This document shows positions 21,455 through 30,477 of a DNA stretch of 64,000 bases, piece by piece (the stretch's first letter is position 1; each line of letters starts with the position of its first letter). The stretch is from Salipiger sp. IMCC34102 (GTDB lineage Bacteria; Pseudomonadota; Alphaproteobacteria; Rhodobacterales; Rhodobacteraceae). Location of the stretch: contig NZ_SELQ01000002.1 in assembly GCF_004145405.1 (NCBI RefSeq), forward strand, positions 62,001 to 126,000, given 5' to 3'. The position numbers and the translations under genes are program-made. Below the pieces are notes generated by a model, which did no database searches, was not told the origin of the DNA, and saw nothing but the letters and a program-made list of their open reading frames with translations.

Positions 21455-21829
21455 GGGGGATTTCCTTATGTATGCATGGTTCCGAGGTTAAGCCCCTAGG
21501 GTCTCATTGCAACAGTTTTGCGATGCTTGCGGATCCCGCTGTGCCTTTGCCGCTGATGCGGATGGGCCAGTGTCAGGCCCGTGATCCCGCGCACGCGCGG
21601 CGATGCCAGATGTTCAGCGTCTCGTGCCGGATTGAAACATGCGGATGTGAATCGCGCGGACGTCGACCGGGCTAGAGGGCGCCGGACGCCGCGCTCCATC
21701 CTGCGCGGATCCCCGGTCGGGGCAAGATCTTCCCCTTGAACCCGCAGGACTTCTCTGTGAGTCTGATACCTGAGTTTTTGCGTCGGTTCCGCACCCCCTC
21801 ATTTTGGGCGCGGTGCCGCAGGGATCCGC
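21455..21829. other. Gene-free region upstream of cpdB
   Basis: No coding frame is supported. Next to cpdB, on the minus strand, TTGCAA is followed 16 bases later by TAACCT, a possible weak promoter about 45 bases from the ATG. The rest is GC-rich with small hairpins (CCCCGGTCGGGG near 21715). The plus-strand structured element B begins at 21830. Confidence 0.4.
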
Positions 21830-21945
21830 TTCGGTTTCGACCGGACGCGGACGTAGGTCGGGCCGCAGGCATAAAACATTCCGAGCGGTAAACCAATCGA
21901 GCCCGACCGACGAACCTGAGGGCGCCCTGCGGGGCGTCCTTTTTT
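21830..21945 (+). ncRNA. Candidate structured small RNA B, ending in intrinsic terminator
   Basis: It begins with a UUCG-tetraloop hairpin (TTCGGT-TTCG-ACCGGA, 21830-21845). A perfect eight-base long-range stem GGTCGGGC/GCCCGACC (21856-21863 with 21901-21908) encloses a short CCGC/GCGG stem and an A-rich loop. The element ends in the terminator at 21920-21945. The start and terminator match element A (19177-19286), while the middle differs. No gene lies directly upstream on the plus strand, which makes an independent transcript more likely here than for A. The transcription start is unknown. Confidence 0.45.
21920..21945 (+). terminator. Rho-independent terminator
   Basis: GGGCGCCC-TGCG-GGGCGTCC is followed by six T on the plus strand. 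It is the twin of the terminator at 19262-19286, differing only in the loop. Confidence 0.82.
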
Positions 21946-21978
21946 ATGCCCGTGGTGGCGATGGAGCAGCCCGTCCTT

Positions 21979-23406
21979 CTAACGGTGACCGACCCAGCCC
22001 CGGTCGTCCGTGAAGGCCCGTCCCGATGCGATCCGCGCAGCGGTGTAGCGGTCGGGCAGGTCGCCCGGGGCGGCCAGCGGCCTGTCCGAGGCCGCGAGAA
22101 CCACGTTGGCATAACCCCGCCCGCTCAAGGGGCCTTGAACCGCGCTGACGTGCGGGTAAAGCTGGGCGAGGATCGCGTGCACACCCGTGACCAGCGGACC
22201 GTCCGGCGGTCCGATGAGGTTGACGTAGACCGGACCGTCCACGATCTCGCGCAGCCGGGCGTAGGTTTCGACCGTGACGAGATGCGCCGGCACCGAGCTC
22301 GACGAAAAGGCGTCCATGACGGCGGCGTCGAAGCCTTCCTTCGTCTCGTTCAGGTAGACCCGGCCGTCGGCGTGCACGAGATCAAGCCGGGCCTCCCCGT
22401 CGGCACCGTCCGCATCCGCGCTTTCCCGCGCGATCATGGCGCCGGCGCGGGGCAGGCGGCGGCGCACGACCTGCGTGACCAGCGGATCGATCTCGACCGT
22501 GACGGCGGTGGCCCGGGGGCGGTCGGCCATGAGTTTCGTGGGCAGCGTATAGCCGCCGCCGCCGATGAACAGCACATGCGGGGCGGGGCCCAGGTCACGT
22601 TCCATCCGGGACCAGATGACCTGCGTATAGGGCAGGGTCAGGCCGTCGTTGCTGCCCAGGGGTTCCGCCGCCTGGACCGTGCGATCGGAATAGAGGCTGA
22701 TGCGGTCCCCGGACCGCACGACGTGCAGGCAGGACTGGCCCGATTCGAAGTCGCAGACCGCGCTGCCCGCCAGGCCCGCGAACCCGATGAAGCCCAGTGC
22801 GGCGACGATGACCGGTGCGCCGATGCGTCCGTCGCCGCCCTTGACGAAGGGCAGGCAGGCCAGAGTGACCAGCCCGCAGCCCGCGAAGGTGGCGACCGAT
22901 CCGATCAGCGGCAAGGCGATGAAACCCGCCAGGATCGCGCCGAGGATCGCACCCACCGACCCCGCGGCGAGCACGATTCCCAGCGAGGACCCCGCGCGGC
23001 CCGGACGCGCCTCGATCGCGCATTTCGCAAGGTAGGGGGTCGGCAAGGTCACGAAGACGGAGGCCGGAAAGAAGGTCAGCACGACGCTGAGCATCATGCC
23101 CGCGGTCCCGCGCGCGCCGCCAGCGTGCAGGAACCCCAGAAGCGTGGGGGAGACCGCCATCAGGATCGCCGTCGCGAGCAGGGCGGCCCGGACGCGCGCG
23201 GCGGCCTGCGGGGCGGGGCGTTCCGCCACGAAACCGCCCAGCGCGCTGCCCAGCGAGAAGCCCGCGAGCACCGTCGCGATGACGGCCGTCCATGTCAGAA
23301 GCGATGTGCCGAAGTAGGGCGCCAGCACGCGGCCCGCGGCAATCTCGTAGGTCAGCCCGACCGCGGAGAGAACCAGGGTCAGGCCGATGATGATCCAGAA
23401 GCGCAT
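21979..23406 (-). CDS. Membrane-embedded spermidine-synthase-like protein
   Basis: The 475-residue protein has about seven hydrophobic helices in residues 1-240. A cytosolic domain of spermidine-synthase (SpeE) fold follows, with the nucleotide-binding motif VLFIGGGGYTLP, the acidic VEIDP strand end and DAFSSSSVPAHL. This fused layout is a known family of membrane aminopropyltransferase-like proteins whose substrate is not established; classical polyamine synthesis should not be assumed. I chose the ATG at 23406 (MRFWIIIGLTL), which starts at the first membrane helix; the longer frame upstream has no such character. It follows katG by 100 bases on the same strand. Confidence 0.8.
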   Translation of the reverse strand: MRFWIIIGLTLVLSAVGLTYEIAAGRVLAPYFGTSLLTWTAVIATVLAGFSLGSALGGFVAERPAPQAAARVRAALLATAILMAVSPTLLGFLHAGGARGTAGMMLSVVLTFFPASVFVTLPTPYLAKCAIEARPGRAGSSLGIVLAAGSVGAILGAILAGFIALPLIGSVATFAGCGLVTLACLPFVKGGDGRIGAPVIVAALGFIGFAGLAGSAVCDFESGQSCLHVVRSGDRISLYSDRTVQAAEPLGSNDGLTLPYTQVIWSRMERDLGPAPHVLFIGGGGYTLPTKLMADRPRATAVTVEIDPLVTQVVRRRLPRAGAMIARESADADGADGEARLDLVHADGRVYLNETKEGFDAAVMDAFSSSSVPAHLVTVETYARLREIVDGPVYVNLIGPPDGPLVTGVHAILAQLYPHVSAVQGPLSGRGYANVVLAASDRPLAAPGDLPDRYTAARIASGRAFTDDRGWVGHR

Positions 23407-23506
23407 GGGGTCTCTCGAAGGGCCAGGTTCCGGCCCTGCATCGGGGCGATTCCGGCCCGATGCAAGAGAAAAGCCCCGCGCGGATCTTTCCGCGCGGGGC
23501 TGCAAG

Positions 23507-25741
23507 TCAGACGTTGTAGCTGTTCTTCTTCACGTCGAAGCGGCCCGACATCATCACCTTGTCCCAGGCGGCGACGAAATCCTCGACCATCTTGGCGTGG
23601 CCGTCGTCCGAGGCATAGACCTCGCAGACAGAGCGCAGCTGCGTGTTGTGGCCAAAGACCAGGTCCACCCGCGTCGCGGTGTAGCGCTTCTGGCCGGTCT
23701 TGCGGTCGGACCCCTCGAAGTGCGTCCGCGCCTCCGAAACAGGCGTCCACTTCGTCCCCATGTCCAGCAGGTTGACGAAGAAGTCGTTGCTCAGCACGCC
23801 GGGCCGGTCGGTGAAGACACCGTGTTCGGAATCGTCCCAGTTGGTGCCCAGAACGCGCATCCCGCCCAGCAGGACAGTCAGCTCGGGCGCGGTCAGACCC
23901 AGCTGGTCGGCCTTGTCGAGCATCAGCGATTCCGACTTCGCCTTCACGTCCATCACGTAGTTGCGGAACGGGTCGGAGACCGGTTCCAGCCACTTGAAGC
24001 TTTCGTGGTCGGTCATCTCGTCGGTGGCGTCGGTGCGGCCGGGGGTGAAGGGCACCGTCACCTCGACACCGGCATCACGGGCAGCCTTCTCGATGCCGGC
24101 GGCACCGGCCAGCACGATCAGGTCGGCCATCGAGACCGTCTTCTCGCCCTTGCCGTCGAACTCCGCCTTCACGCTCTCCAGCGTCGAGAGGACGCGCGCC
24201 AGTTGATCGGGCTTGTTCACCTCCCACTCGGTCTGCGGGAAAAGACGCAGACGCGCACCGTTGGCACCACCACGCAGGTCGCCCCGGCGGAAGGTCGAGG
24301 CCGAGGCCCAGGCCGCGCCGACCAGCTCGCTCACCGACAGGCCGGTGGCCAGGATCGCGGACTTCAGGTCAGCGGCCTCCGCTGCGTCGATCTGCGGACC
24401 GGTGGCCTTGGGCGTGGGATCCATCCACAGGAAGTCCTGCTCGGGCACGTCCTTGCCGACGTAACGGTCCTTCGGGCCCATGTCGCGGTGCAGCAGCTTG
24501 AACCACGCTTTCGAGAAGGCTTCCGTGAAGTAGTCGAAATCGTTCAGGAACTTCTCGGAGATCTTGCGATACTCGGGGTCGGTGATGAGCGCGATGTCGG
24601 AGGTCATCATCATCAGCGGGTTCATCTTGCCTTCGATATGCGCATCCGGCGTCTTGCGCGCGTCGGGGTCCTTGGGCGTCCACTGCTGCGATCCCGCGGG
24701 GGAGGTCGTCTGCTCCCACTCGAACCGGAAGAGGTTCTCGAAGTAGTCGTTGTCCCATTGCAGCGGGTTGGAGGTCCAGGCGCCTTCGATCCCGTTGGAG
24801 ATCGTGTATTCGGCGTTGCCGGTGCCAGCGTCGTTGATCCAGCCCAGGCCCTGGTGCTCGATGTCCGCACCGTCGGGGCCGGGGCCCATGTGATCGGGGC
24901 TGACCGCGCCGTGGGACTTGCCGAAGGCGTGCCCGCCGGCGATCAGGGCCACGGTTTCCTCGTCGTTCATCGCCATGCGGGTGAAGGTCTCGCGGATCTC
25001 GCGGGCCGAACCCATGGGATCCATGTTGCCCGCGGGGCCTTCGGGGTTCACGTAGATGAGCGCCATGTGGGACGCGGCGACCGGCGCTTCGAGGTCGGCG
25101 TCGTCACCGTCCGTCGACGGGTTGCCTTCCCAGCGACCACGGGCCAGCATCTCGTGCTCGGGGCCCCAGTAGGTGCCAAGGTCGTCTTCCCAGACGTCGA
25201 TGCGACCGCCGCCGAAACCGACCATCGGCAGGCCCATCTCTTCCATCGAGACGTTACCCGTCAGCGCGATCAGATCGCCCCAGGACAGCGATTTGCCGTA
25301 CTTTTGCTTGATCGGCCACAGCAGGCGGCGCGACTTGTCGACGTTGGCGTTGTCGATCCAGGACCCGATCGGGAAGAAGCGCTGGTAGGCGCCGCCGTTG
25401 CCGCCGCGCCCGTCGGAGATCCGGTAGGTCCCGGCGGAGTGCCAGGACATCCGCACCATCTGCGGGCCGTAATGGCCGTAGTCGGCGGGCCACCAATCCT
25501 GGCTGGTGCGCAGGGTGGTCCGGATCTCTTCCTTCAGCGCGTCGAGGTCGATCTTCGAGAACGCCTCGGCGTAGTCGAATTCGGCCCCCAGGGGGTTGGC
25601 CTCGGGGCTGTTGTTGTGCAGCAGTTCCACCGGCAGGCGCTCGGGCCACCATTCGGAGGCCGGTTTGCCATCGCCGAAGGCACCTTCGACGCGGTTTCCG
25701 CCGAACGGGCAGCGGCCGGGAGGGGTGACGGTATCTTTCAT
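23507..25741 (-). CDS. katG: Catalase-peroxidase
   Basis: KatG breaks down hydrogen peroxide and organic peroxides with a heme. The 744-residue protein has both halves of the duplicated peroxidase fold. The distal site is Arg97, Trp100 and His101 in [12 protein letters not shown]. The Trp-Tyr-Met adduct needed for catalase activity can form from Trp100, Tyr230 (LIYVNPEG) and Met256. The proximal heme ligand is His271 in [12 protein letters not shown] chose the ATG at 25741 (MKDTV) with AAAGG upstream over an earlier in-frame start. The 139 bases upstream hold TATAAC with a poorly spaced GTGACC; I saw no clear OxyR site and no oxyR gene nearby. Confidence 0.97.
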   Translation of the reverse strand: MKDTVTPPGRCPFGGNRVEGAFGDGKPASEWWPERLPVELLHNNSPEANPLGAEFDYAEAFSKIDLDALKEEIRTTLRTSQDWWPADYGHYGPQMVRMSWHSAGTYRISDGRGGNGGAYQRFFPIGSWIDNANVDKSRRLLWPIKQKYGKSLSWGDLIALTGNVSMEEMGLPMVGFGGGRIDVWEDDLGTYWGPEHEMLARGRWEGNPSTDGDDADLEAPVAASHMALIYVNPEGPAGNMDPMGSAREIRETFTRMAMNDEETVALIAGGHAFGKSHGAVSPDHMGPGPDGADIEHQGLGWINDAGTGNAEYTISNGIEGAWTSNPLQWDNDYFENLFRFEWEQTTSPAGSQQWTPKDPDARKTPDAHIEGKMNPLMMMTSDIALITDPEYRKISEKFLNDFDYFTEAFSKAWFKLLHRDMGPKDRYVGKDVPEQDFLWMDPTPKATGPQIDAAEAADLKSAILATGLSVSELVGAAWASASTFRRGDLRGGANGARLRLFPQTEWEVNKPDQLARVLSTLESVKAEFDGKGEKTVSMADLIVLAGAAGIEKAARDAGVEVTVPFTPGRTDATDEMTDHESFKWLEPVSDPFRNYVMDVKAKSESLMLDKADQLGLTAPELTVLLGGMRVLGTNWDDSEHGVFTDRPGVLSNDFFVNLLDMGTKWTPVSEARTHFEGSDRKTGQKRYTATRVDLVFGHNTQLRSVCEVYASDDGHAKMVEDFVAAWDKVMMSGRFDVKKNSYNV

Positions 25742-25880
25742 GACGTTGGCCTTTCTTGCGACTCTCGAACAGATGGGCGCGGTCACCGACCGCTGCCTTG
25801 TGGTATCGCATCGAACCTAGTGGCCTTCCCCCGTTATACCAGTGCGGAAAGGTCGCAGGTCACGCTTTTTTTGAATCGTT

Positions 25881-26756
25881 CTAAAGACCGATGAACCGCA
25901 CGCCCGGCATTTCCGCGATCCGGGCCAGGTCCGCGTCGTAGGCGGCGGACATCTGTGCGATGTCGGAGGCGTCGAAACCGGGCAGTTCCACCGTCTCGAC
26001 CAGTTCCTCTTCAAGTGCGTACTTGTCGAGGAAGGCCGCGATGACCCGGCGCTTCTGGGTGATGGTCCGCGGCGGGTGGGCGTTGGTATAGGCCAGGAAG
26101 CGGTGCATGCCCTCGGCCGTCATGATGGTAGAGAGCAGGTCGTGGCCGCCATTGATCTCCGTCCCGATGTTCAGACCCGAGAGCGCCCAGATCAGCTCGT
26201 CCCAGATCATCGGCGTATCCTCGTTGCACCAGACCGTCAGCGCGGCCTCCGGCACCGTGGCCCGGATCCGCGCCACGAGGTCCGACCAGCGCAGATCGAG
26301 CGGATCGACGCCTTGCAGGAAGTCGGCCACGCTCTCGGCGTTGGCCTTCGCGTAGCAATCGGGCAGGAATGTCGCGGGATCGCGAACCGCAAGATAGAGG
26401 TCCAGCTCGTCCTCGCGGAAGATGTCGCGCAGGGCCGCCAGCTTGATTTCCGCCTGCTCGTAAAAGACGCCGTTCTCGAAGATCCGGTTGGGCACACAGA
26501 TGAAGTTCGAATTGCTCATCACCAGACGGTCGCAGGCATCGCCCTCGGCCATGGCCGCGATCAGGTTGTCCCGGGCCATGGGATTGGGGGCGCCTTCGCC
26601 CATCGACTGGATCGTCTGGCGCAGCATCTTGCGGTACTTGGCGGGGCCGGGCGCCTTCAGCCCCTCGGCCTCCATGATGCTGCCGTTCTTGAGAAGTGTG
26701 CGGATCAGCCGGTCGTCATCGGTGCAGTTTGCGCCGAAATGAAGCGCGATTTCCAT
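25881..26756 (-). CDS. Conserved hypothetical protein, function unknown
   Basis: I cannot assign a function to this 291-residue protein. It has no signal peptide or membrane segment. The start MEIALHFGANCTDDDRL and the segments LVMSNSNFICVPNRIF, LYLAVRDPATFLP and ALTVWCNEDTPMIW suggest a compact alpha/beta protein. I recall relatives only in Rhodobacteraceae, as uncharacterised proteins. The opening strand and the RDPATF stretch loosely recall sulfotransferase-like folds, but a P-loop-like PAPS site is not visible. It is read toward katG, 139 bases away, and diverges from the iron permease. Confidence 0.6.
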   Translation of the reverse strand: MEIALHFGANCTDDDRLIRTLLKNGSIMEAEGLKAPGPAKYRKMLRQTIQSMGEGAPNPMARDNLIAAMAEGDACDRLVMSNSNFICVPNRIFENGVFYEQAEIKLAALRDIFREDELDLYLAVRDPATFLPDCYAKANAESVADFLQGVDPLDLRWSDLVARIRATVPEAALTVWCNEDTPMIWDELIWALSGLNIGTEINGGHDLLSTIMTAEGMHRFLAYTNAHPPRTITQKRRVIAAFLDKYALEEELVETVELPGFDASDIAQMSAAYDADLARIAEMPGVRFIGL

Positions 26757-26838
26757 GAACTGTGCTCCGGTCTGCGGTCTTGGGGGTCTTATACCGCAGT
26801 TTCTGGACAGGGGAACCGCTATCGGCTAGCGCGGGGGC

Positions 26839-28476
26839 ATGACCGACGCGCCCCTGTCCCGCCCGCGTTCGCGGCCCGTCGACCCCTGGTCGCTGGGGGC
26901 GATCGCGATCGCCTGCATCGTGCTGGCCCCGCTGGTGGCCGTGGTCTGGTTCGCCTTCAACCCGACGGAGAACATCTGGCCGCATCTTCTGTCGACCACC
27001 CTGCCGCGCTACATGGCCAACACGGGCTGGCTGATGCTGGGAACGGGGGTCGTGACGGGACTCGTCGGCACCGCCTGTGCCTGGCTGGTGGTCATGTACC
27101 GCTTCCCCGGTCGGCGCTGGCTGCAATGGGCGCTGCTGATGCCGCTCGCCGTGCCGGCCTACGTGGGGGCCTATGCGCTGGTGGATTTCCTGGATTACGC
27201 GGGCCCCGTGCAGACCGCATTGCGCGAAACCTTCGGCTGGGCCGACGCCCGGTCCTACTGGTTTCCCCAGATCCGGAGCCGCTGGGCGGCGGTGCTGGTG
27301 ATCTCGGCCGCGCTTTATCCTTACGTCTATCTGCTGGCCCGCGCCGCCTTCCGCGAGCAATCGGGCGCCGGCTACGAGGTGGCCCGCGCGCTCGGCGTAG
27401 GGCCTTGGGGCCGGTTCTGGCGGGTCGGACTTCCGCTCGCCCGTCCCGCGATCGCGGCGGGCGTGGCCGTGGTGATGATGGAGACGGTGAACGACTTCGG
27501 CACGGTGGACTACTTCGCGGTGCAGACGCTGACGACGGGCATCTTCTCGGTCTGGCGGCAGGGCGGCAACCTGGGCGGGGCCGCGCAGATCGCCTGCGTG
27601 ATCCTGACGGTCATCGTGCTGCTGGTCACGCTGGAAAAGCGCAGCCGGGCACGGGTCAGGTTCGCCTCCGGCGCGCGCAACCTCCGCCCCGTCCAACCGC
27701 AGGCCCTTCGCGGATGGCGGGCAGGGGCGGCCTGCGCCGTCTGCCTCCTGCCGCTCGGGCTGGGGTTCGTGCTGCCGGTAAGCGTGATCGCCAGCCACGC
27801 CGTCAACGCGGCCGAGTGGTCCGCCCCGGGTCTCGGCGCCGCGATGGGGCGTACGCTGACGATCTGTGCCGCCGCCGCGATCCTGGCCGTGATGGGCGGC
27901 GTCTTCATGGTCTACGGCACACGCCTGTCGGGCCGCCGTCTGCCGCAACTGGCCCTGCCGGTCACCGCCCTGGGCTATGCCGCGCCCGGTGCGGTGCTGG
28001 CGCTGGGGATCCTCGTGCCGCTGGCCGCCTTCGACAACCGCCTTGCGGATCTGGTGCTGGCGGTGACCGGTACCGACCCGGGCCTCATGCTGACCGGTAG
28101 CGCGGGCGTCGTCGTGCTGGCCTACGTCGTGCGGTTCTTCGCGATCGCGCAAGGCACCGCGGACGCGGCCCTGGGGCGCATCCCGCCCAGCCTGCCGATG
28201 GCCGCGCGCTCTCTCGGGCAATCGGCGGGCGGCACGCTGGCGCGTGTCCACGTGCCGCTTATCCGCGCCAGCATCGGCTCGGCCCTGCTTCTGACCTTCG
28301 TCGACGCGGTCAAGGAATTGCCCGCCACCCTGATGCTCTACCGCCACGACACGCTGTCGACGCGGGTCTACGCCAAGGCCTCGCTGGAGGATCTGTCCGG
28401 CGCCGCCCCCGCGGCGCTGATCATCTGTGCCGTGGGTCTCTGCGCCGTGCTGCTCCTGGCGCGGGCGAACCGCTAA
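26839..28476 (+). CDS. Ferric iron ABC transporter permease (FbpB-like)
   Basis: This is an inner-membrane permease of a binding-protein-dependent ferric iron importer. The 545-residue protein is a tandem of two permease domains, with about twelve hydrophobic helices. Each half carries an EAA-type loop: EVARALGVGPWGRFWRVGLPLARPAIAAG in the first, broken here for length as EVARALGVG then PLARPAIA, and AARSLGQSAGG then VPLIRAS in the second. The MMETVNDFGTVDYF and TFVDAVKELPATLML stretches are typical of the FbpB/SfuB family. No gene for the binding protein (FbpA) or ATPase (FbpC) is in this window, so they must be elsewhere. The stop overlaps the end of the convergent small gene. Confidence 0.88.
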   Translation: MTDAPLSRPRSRPVDPWSLGAIAIACIVLAPLVAVVWFAFNPTENIWPHLLSTTLPRYMANTGWLMLGTGVVTGLVGTACAWLVVMYRFPGRRWLQWALLMPLAVPAYVGAYALVDFLDYAGPVQTALRETFGWADARSYWFPQIRSRWAAVLVISAALYPYVYLLARAAFREQSGAGYEVARALGVGPWGRFWRVGLPLARPAIAAGVAVVMMETVNDFGTVDYFAVQTLTTGIFSVWRQGGNLGGAAQIACVILTVIVLLVTLEKRSRARVRFASGARNLRPVQPQALRGWRAGAACAVCLLPLGLGFVLPVSVIASHAVNAAEWSAPGLGAAMGRTLTICAAAAILAVMGGVFMVYGTRLSGRRLPQLALPVTALGYAAPGAVLALGILVPLAAFDNRLADLVLAVTGTDPGLMLTGSAGVVVLAYVVRFFAIAQGTADAALGRIPPSLPMAARSLGQSAGGTLARVHVPLIRASIGSALLLTFVDAVKELPATLMLYRHDTLSTRVYAKASLEDLSGAAPAALIICAVGLCAVLLLARANR

Positions 28477-28937
28477 GGCCGTGCCCGCGCGGCTTCGATC
28501 CGGTCGAAAAGCGCCAGCAGATCGTCCTGAACCGATCCGTCGTCGCACTCCAGGTGCGCCACGATCGCCTCTTCTTTCATCACGGTGATCCCGCCTTGAA
28601 GCCTGGCGGCCTCGTCCAGGCGATCCACGCTCGACCAGACCTCGTAGGTATAGCCGGCGTTGAGGAACGAGACCGTCTGATAGTAATACCGCCCGATTCC
28701 CGGCCAGGGCCGCGTCACCAGCCCCGCCAGATCGACCGTGAGCGCCAGCTCCGGCTCCGACATCCGCGCCCCGTACCGGTAGGTCACCGTATCGTTGTCC
28801 GGGGGCGTGCAGACCTCGACCCGCGTCGCGCCATCCTTGAAGGTGCAGAAGAAGGCCGCATCGCGGGGCGCACACGCGCCCTCCGCCCAGGCGGAAGTCG
28901 TGGCGAGGCCCATCAGGATCGCGCAGGTCACTCTCAT
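28473..28937 (-). CDS. Small secreted hypothetical protein
   Basis: The 154-residue protein from the ATG at 28937 begins with a signal peptide (MRVTCAILMGLATTSAWAEG, probable cut after Ala18). Two cysteines in ACAPRDAAFFCTF and further ones at VEVCTPP and HLECDDG could form disulfides. The rest reads as mixed beta strands with FKDGATRVEVC and YRYGARMSEPELAL. I know no function; similar small periplasmic proteins are scattered in Rhodobacteraceae. GAGGGT precedes the ATG. Its end overlaps the convergent iron permease by four bases. Confidence 0.7.
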   Translation of the reverse strand: MRVTCAILMGLATTSAWAEGACAPRDAAFFCTFKDGATRVEVCTPPDNDTVTYRYGARMSEPELALTVDLAGLVTRPWPGIGRYYYQTVSFLNAGYTYEVWSSVDRLDEAARLQGGITVMKEEAIVAHLECDDGSVQDDLLALFDRIEAARARP

Positions 28938-29018
28938 CACACCCTCGCCGGTCACGACCGCTTGCGTTTCGGATGCGCTCTTTCTATAGCGAACCCGAAC
29001 GCCTCGCCAAGGGCGTCG

Positions 29019-29094
29019 GCCCCTATAGCTCAGCTGGTAGAGCAACTGATTTGTAATCAGTAGGTCCGCGGTTCGAGTCCGTGTGGGGGCACCA
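29019..29094 (+). tRNA. tRNA-Thr (anticodon TGT)
   Basis: The 76-base cloverleaf has acceptor stem GCCCCTA/TGGGGGC with one T-G pair, anticodon loop TTTGTAA with anticodon TGT, T-arm GCGGTTCGAGTCCGT and encoded CCA. It lies upstream of the leucine catabolic operon. Confidence 0.97.
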
Positions 29095-29313
29095 TCACCA
29101 GTTTCTCAGCACTTTGAAAACCGCAGGCCTCCCCCGGAATCGCGGGCGGACCGGGACAAGACGACCTTGTTCCGAATGCCCCGATCCTTGCGGTCGCGTT
29201 CGACAATTTCCATGCCCGACCGTCACGCAGGCCCTGACAAGGCATCCGCGGTGTGGCAACCTTTGCCTCAAGCGTCCGGCGCAGGTCCGGATGCCGGCTT
29301 TGGGAGGAGTCGC

Positions 29314-30477
29314 ATGTTTACCGCATCCATGACCTTCGATCTGGGAGAGGACGTGAACGCCCTGCGCGACATGGTCCACCGCTGGGCGCAGGAGCGGGTC
29401 AAACCCATCGCCGCAGAGATCGACAGCTCGAACGCCTTCCCGCCCGACCTCTGGACCGAGATGGGCGAGCTGGGACTTCTGGGCATCACCGTGCCGGAAG
29501 AGGACGGCGGCGCGGGCATGGGCTATCTTGCCCACGTCGTAGCGGTGGAGGAGATCGCGCGCGCCTCGGCCTCCGTCTCGCTGTCCTACGGGGCGCATTC
29601 GAACCTTTGCGTGAACCAGATCAACCTCAACGGCACGCCCGCGCAGAAGGCGAAGTTCCTGCCGGACCTCATCTCGGGTGCGCACGTCGGCGCGCTCGCC
29701 ATGTCGGAAGCGGCGGCGGGCTCTGACGTGGTGTCGATGAAACTCTCGGCAGAGAAGCGCAACGACCACTACCGCCTGAACGGCACGAAGTACTGGATCA
29801 CCAACGGTCCCGACGCGCAGACGCTTGTGGTCTATGCCAAGACCGACGCGGACGCCGGATCGAAGGGGATCACCGCCTTCCTGATCGAGAGGTCGATGAA
29901 AGGGTTTTCCACCAGCCCGCATTTCGACAAGCTCGGCATGCGCGGGTCGAACACCGCCGAGCTGGTCTTCGAGGATGTCGAAGTGCCTTTCGAGAACGTG
30001 CTGGGTGAAGAAGGCCGCGGCGTGCGGGTCCTGATGTCGGGACTGGATTACGAGCGGGTGGTACTGTCCGGCATCGGCACCGGCATCATGGCGGCCTGCC
30101 TGGACGAGATCATGCCCTACATGGCCGAGCGCCGCCAATTCGGCCAGCGGATCGGGGATTTCCAGCTGATGCAGGGCAAGATCGCGGACATGTATACCAA
30201 GATGAACTCCGCCCGGGCCTACGTCTACGAAGTGGCAAAGGCCTGCGACGCGGGCCGGGTCACGCGGCAGGACGCGGCGGCCTGCGTGCTCTACGCCAGC
30301 GAGGAGGCGATGACCGTCGCGCATCAGGCGGTGCAGGCGATGGGCGGGGCGGGGTTCCTGAACAACAGCCCCGTGGCCCGCATCTTCCGCGACGCCAAGC
30401 TGATGGAGATCGGGGCCGGCACCTCGGAAATTCGCCGCATGCTGATCGGGCGAGAGATGATGGGGGCCATGGGCTGA
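29314..30477 (+). CDS. ivd: Isovaleryl-CoA dehydrogenase
   Basis: The enzyme oxidises isovaleryl-CoA to 3-methylcrotonyl-CoA with FAD, the first committed step of leucine degradation. The 387-residue acyl-CoA dehydrogenase has the [13 protein letters not shown] and YWITNG flavin-binding segments. The catalytic base is placed as Glu247 in GLDYERVVL, the position used by isovaleryl-CoA rather than short-chain acyl-CoA dehydrogenases. The C-terminus has [17 protein letters not shown] chose the ATG at 29314 because GGGAGGAG lies just upstream. It heads a tight five-gene operon; the 219 bases between the tRNA and this start should hold the promoter, but I see no clear one. Confidence 0.94.
   Translation: MFTASMTFDLGEDVNALRDMVHRWAQERVKPIAAEIDSSNAFPPDLWTEMGELGLLGITVPEEDGGAGMGYLAHVVAVEEIARASASVSLSYGAHSNLCVNQINLNGTPAQKAKFLPDLISGAHVGALAMSEAAAGSDVVSMKLSAEKRNDHYRLNGTKYWITNGPDAQTLVVYAKTDADAGSKGITAFLIERSMKGFSTSPHFDKLGMRGSNTAELVFEDVEVPFENVLGEEGRGVRVLMSGLDYERVVLSGIGTGIMAACLDEIMPYMAERRQFGQRIGDFQLMQGKIADMYTKMNSARAYVYEVAKACDAGRVTRQDAAACVLYASEEAMTVAHQAVQAMGGAGFLNNSPVARIFRDAKLMEIGAGTSEIRRMLIGREMMGAMG

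Noticed and set aside
19177-21945. tmRNA or its two-piece alphaproteobacterial form at either structured element
   Set aside because: GGTTTCGAC resembles a tmRNA string, but there is no tag reading frame starting with GCA-AAC-GAC, no T-arm and no CCA end. The motif is explained by a UUCG hairpin.
21804-22013. Short plus-strand frame over structured element B, ending near a GALRGVLF peptide
   Set aside because: The peptide arises from the terminator hairpin itself. A similar peptide appears at the twin element near 19250, so it is a by-product of RNA structure.
25742-25880. OxyR site upstream of katG
   Set aside because: No clear ATAG-N7-CTAT type pattern was seen in the 139-base gap; the TATAAC there has a poorly spaced -35.
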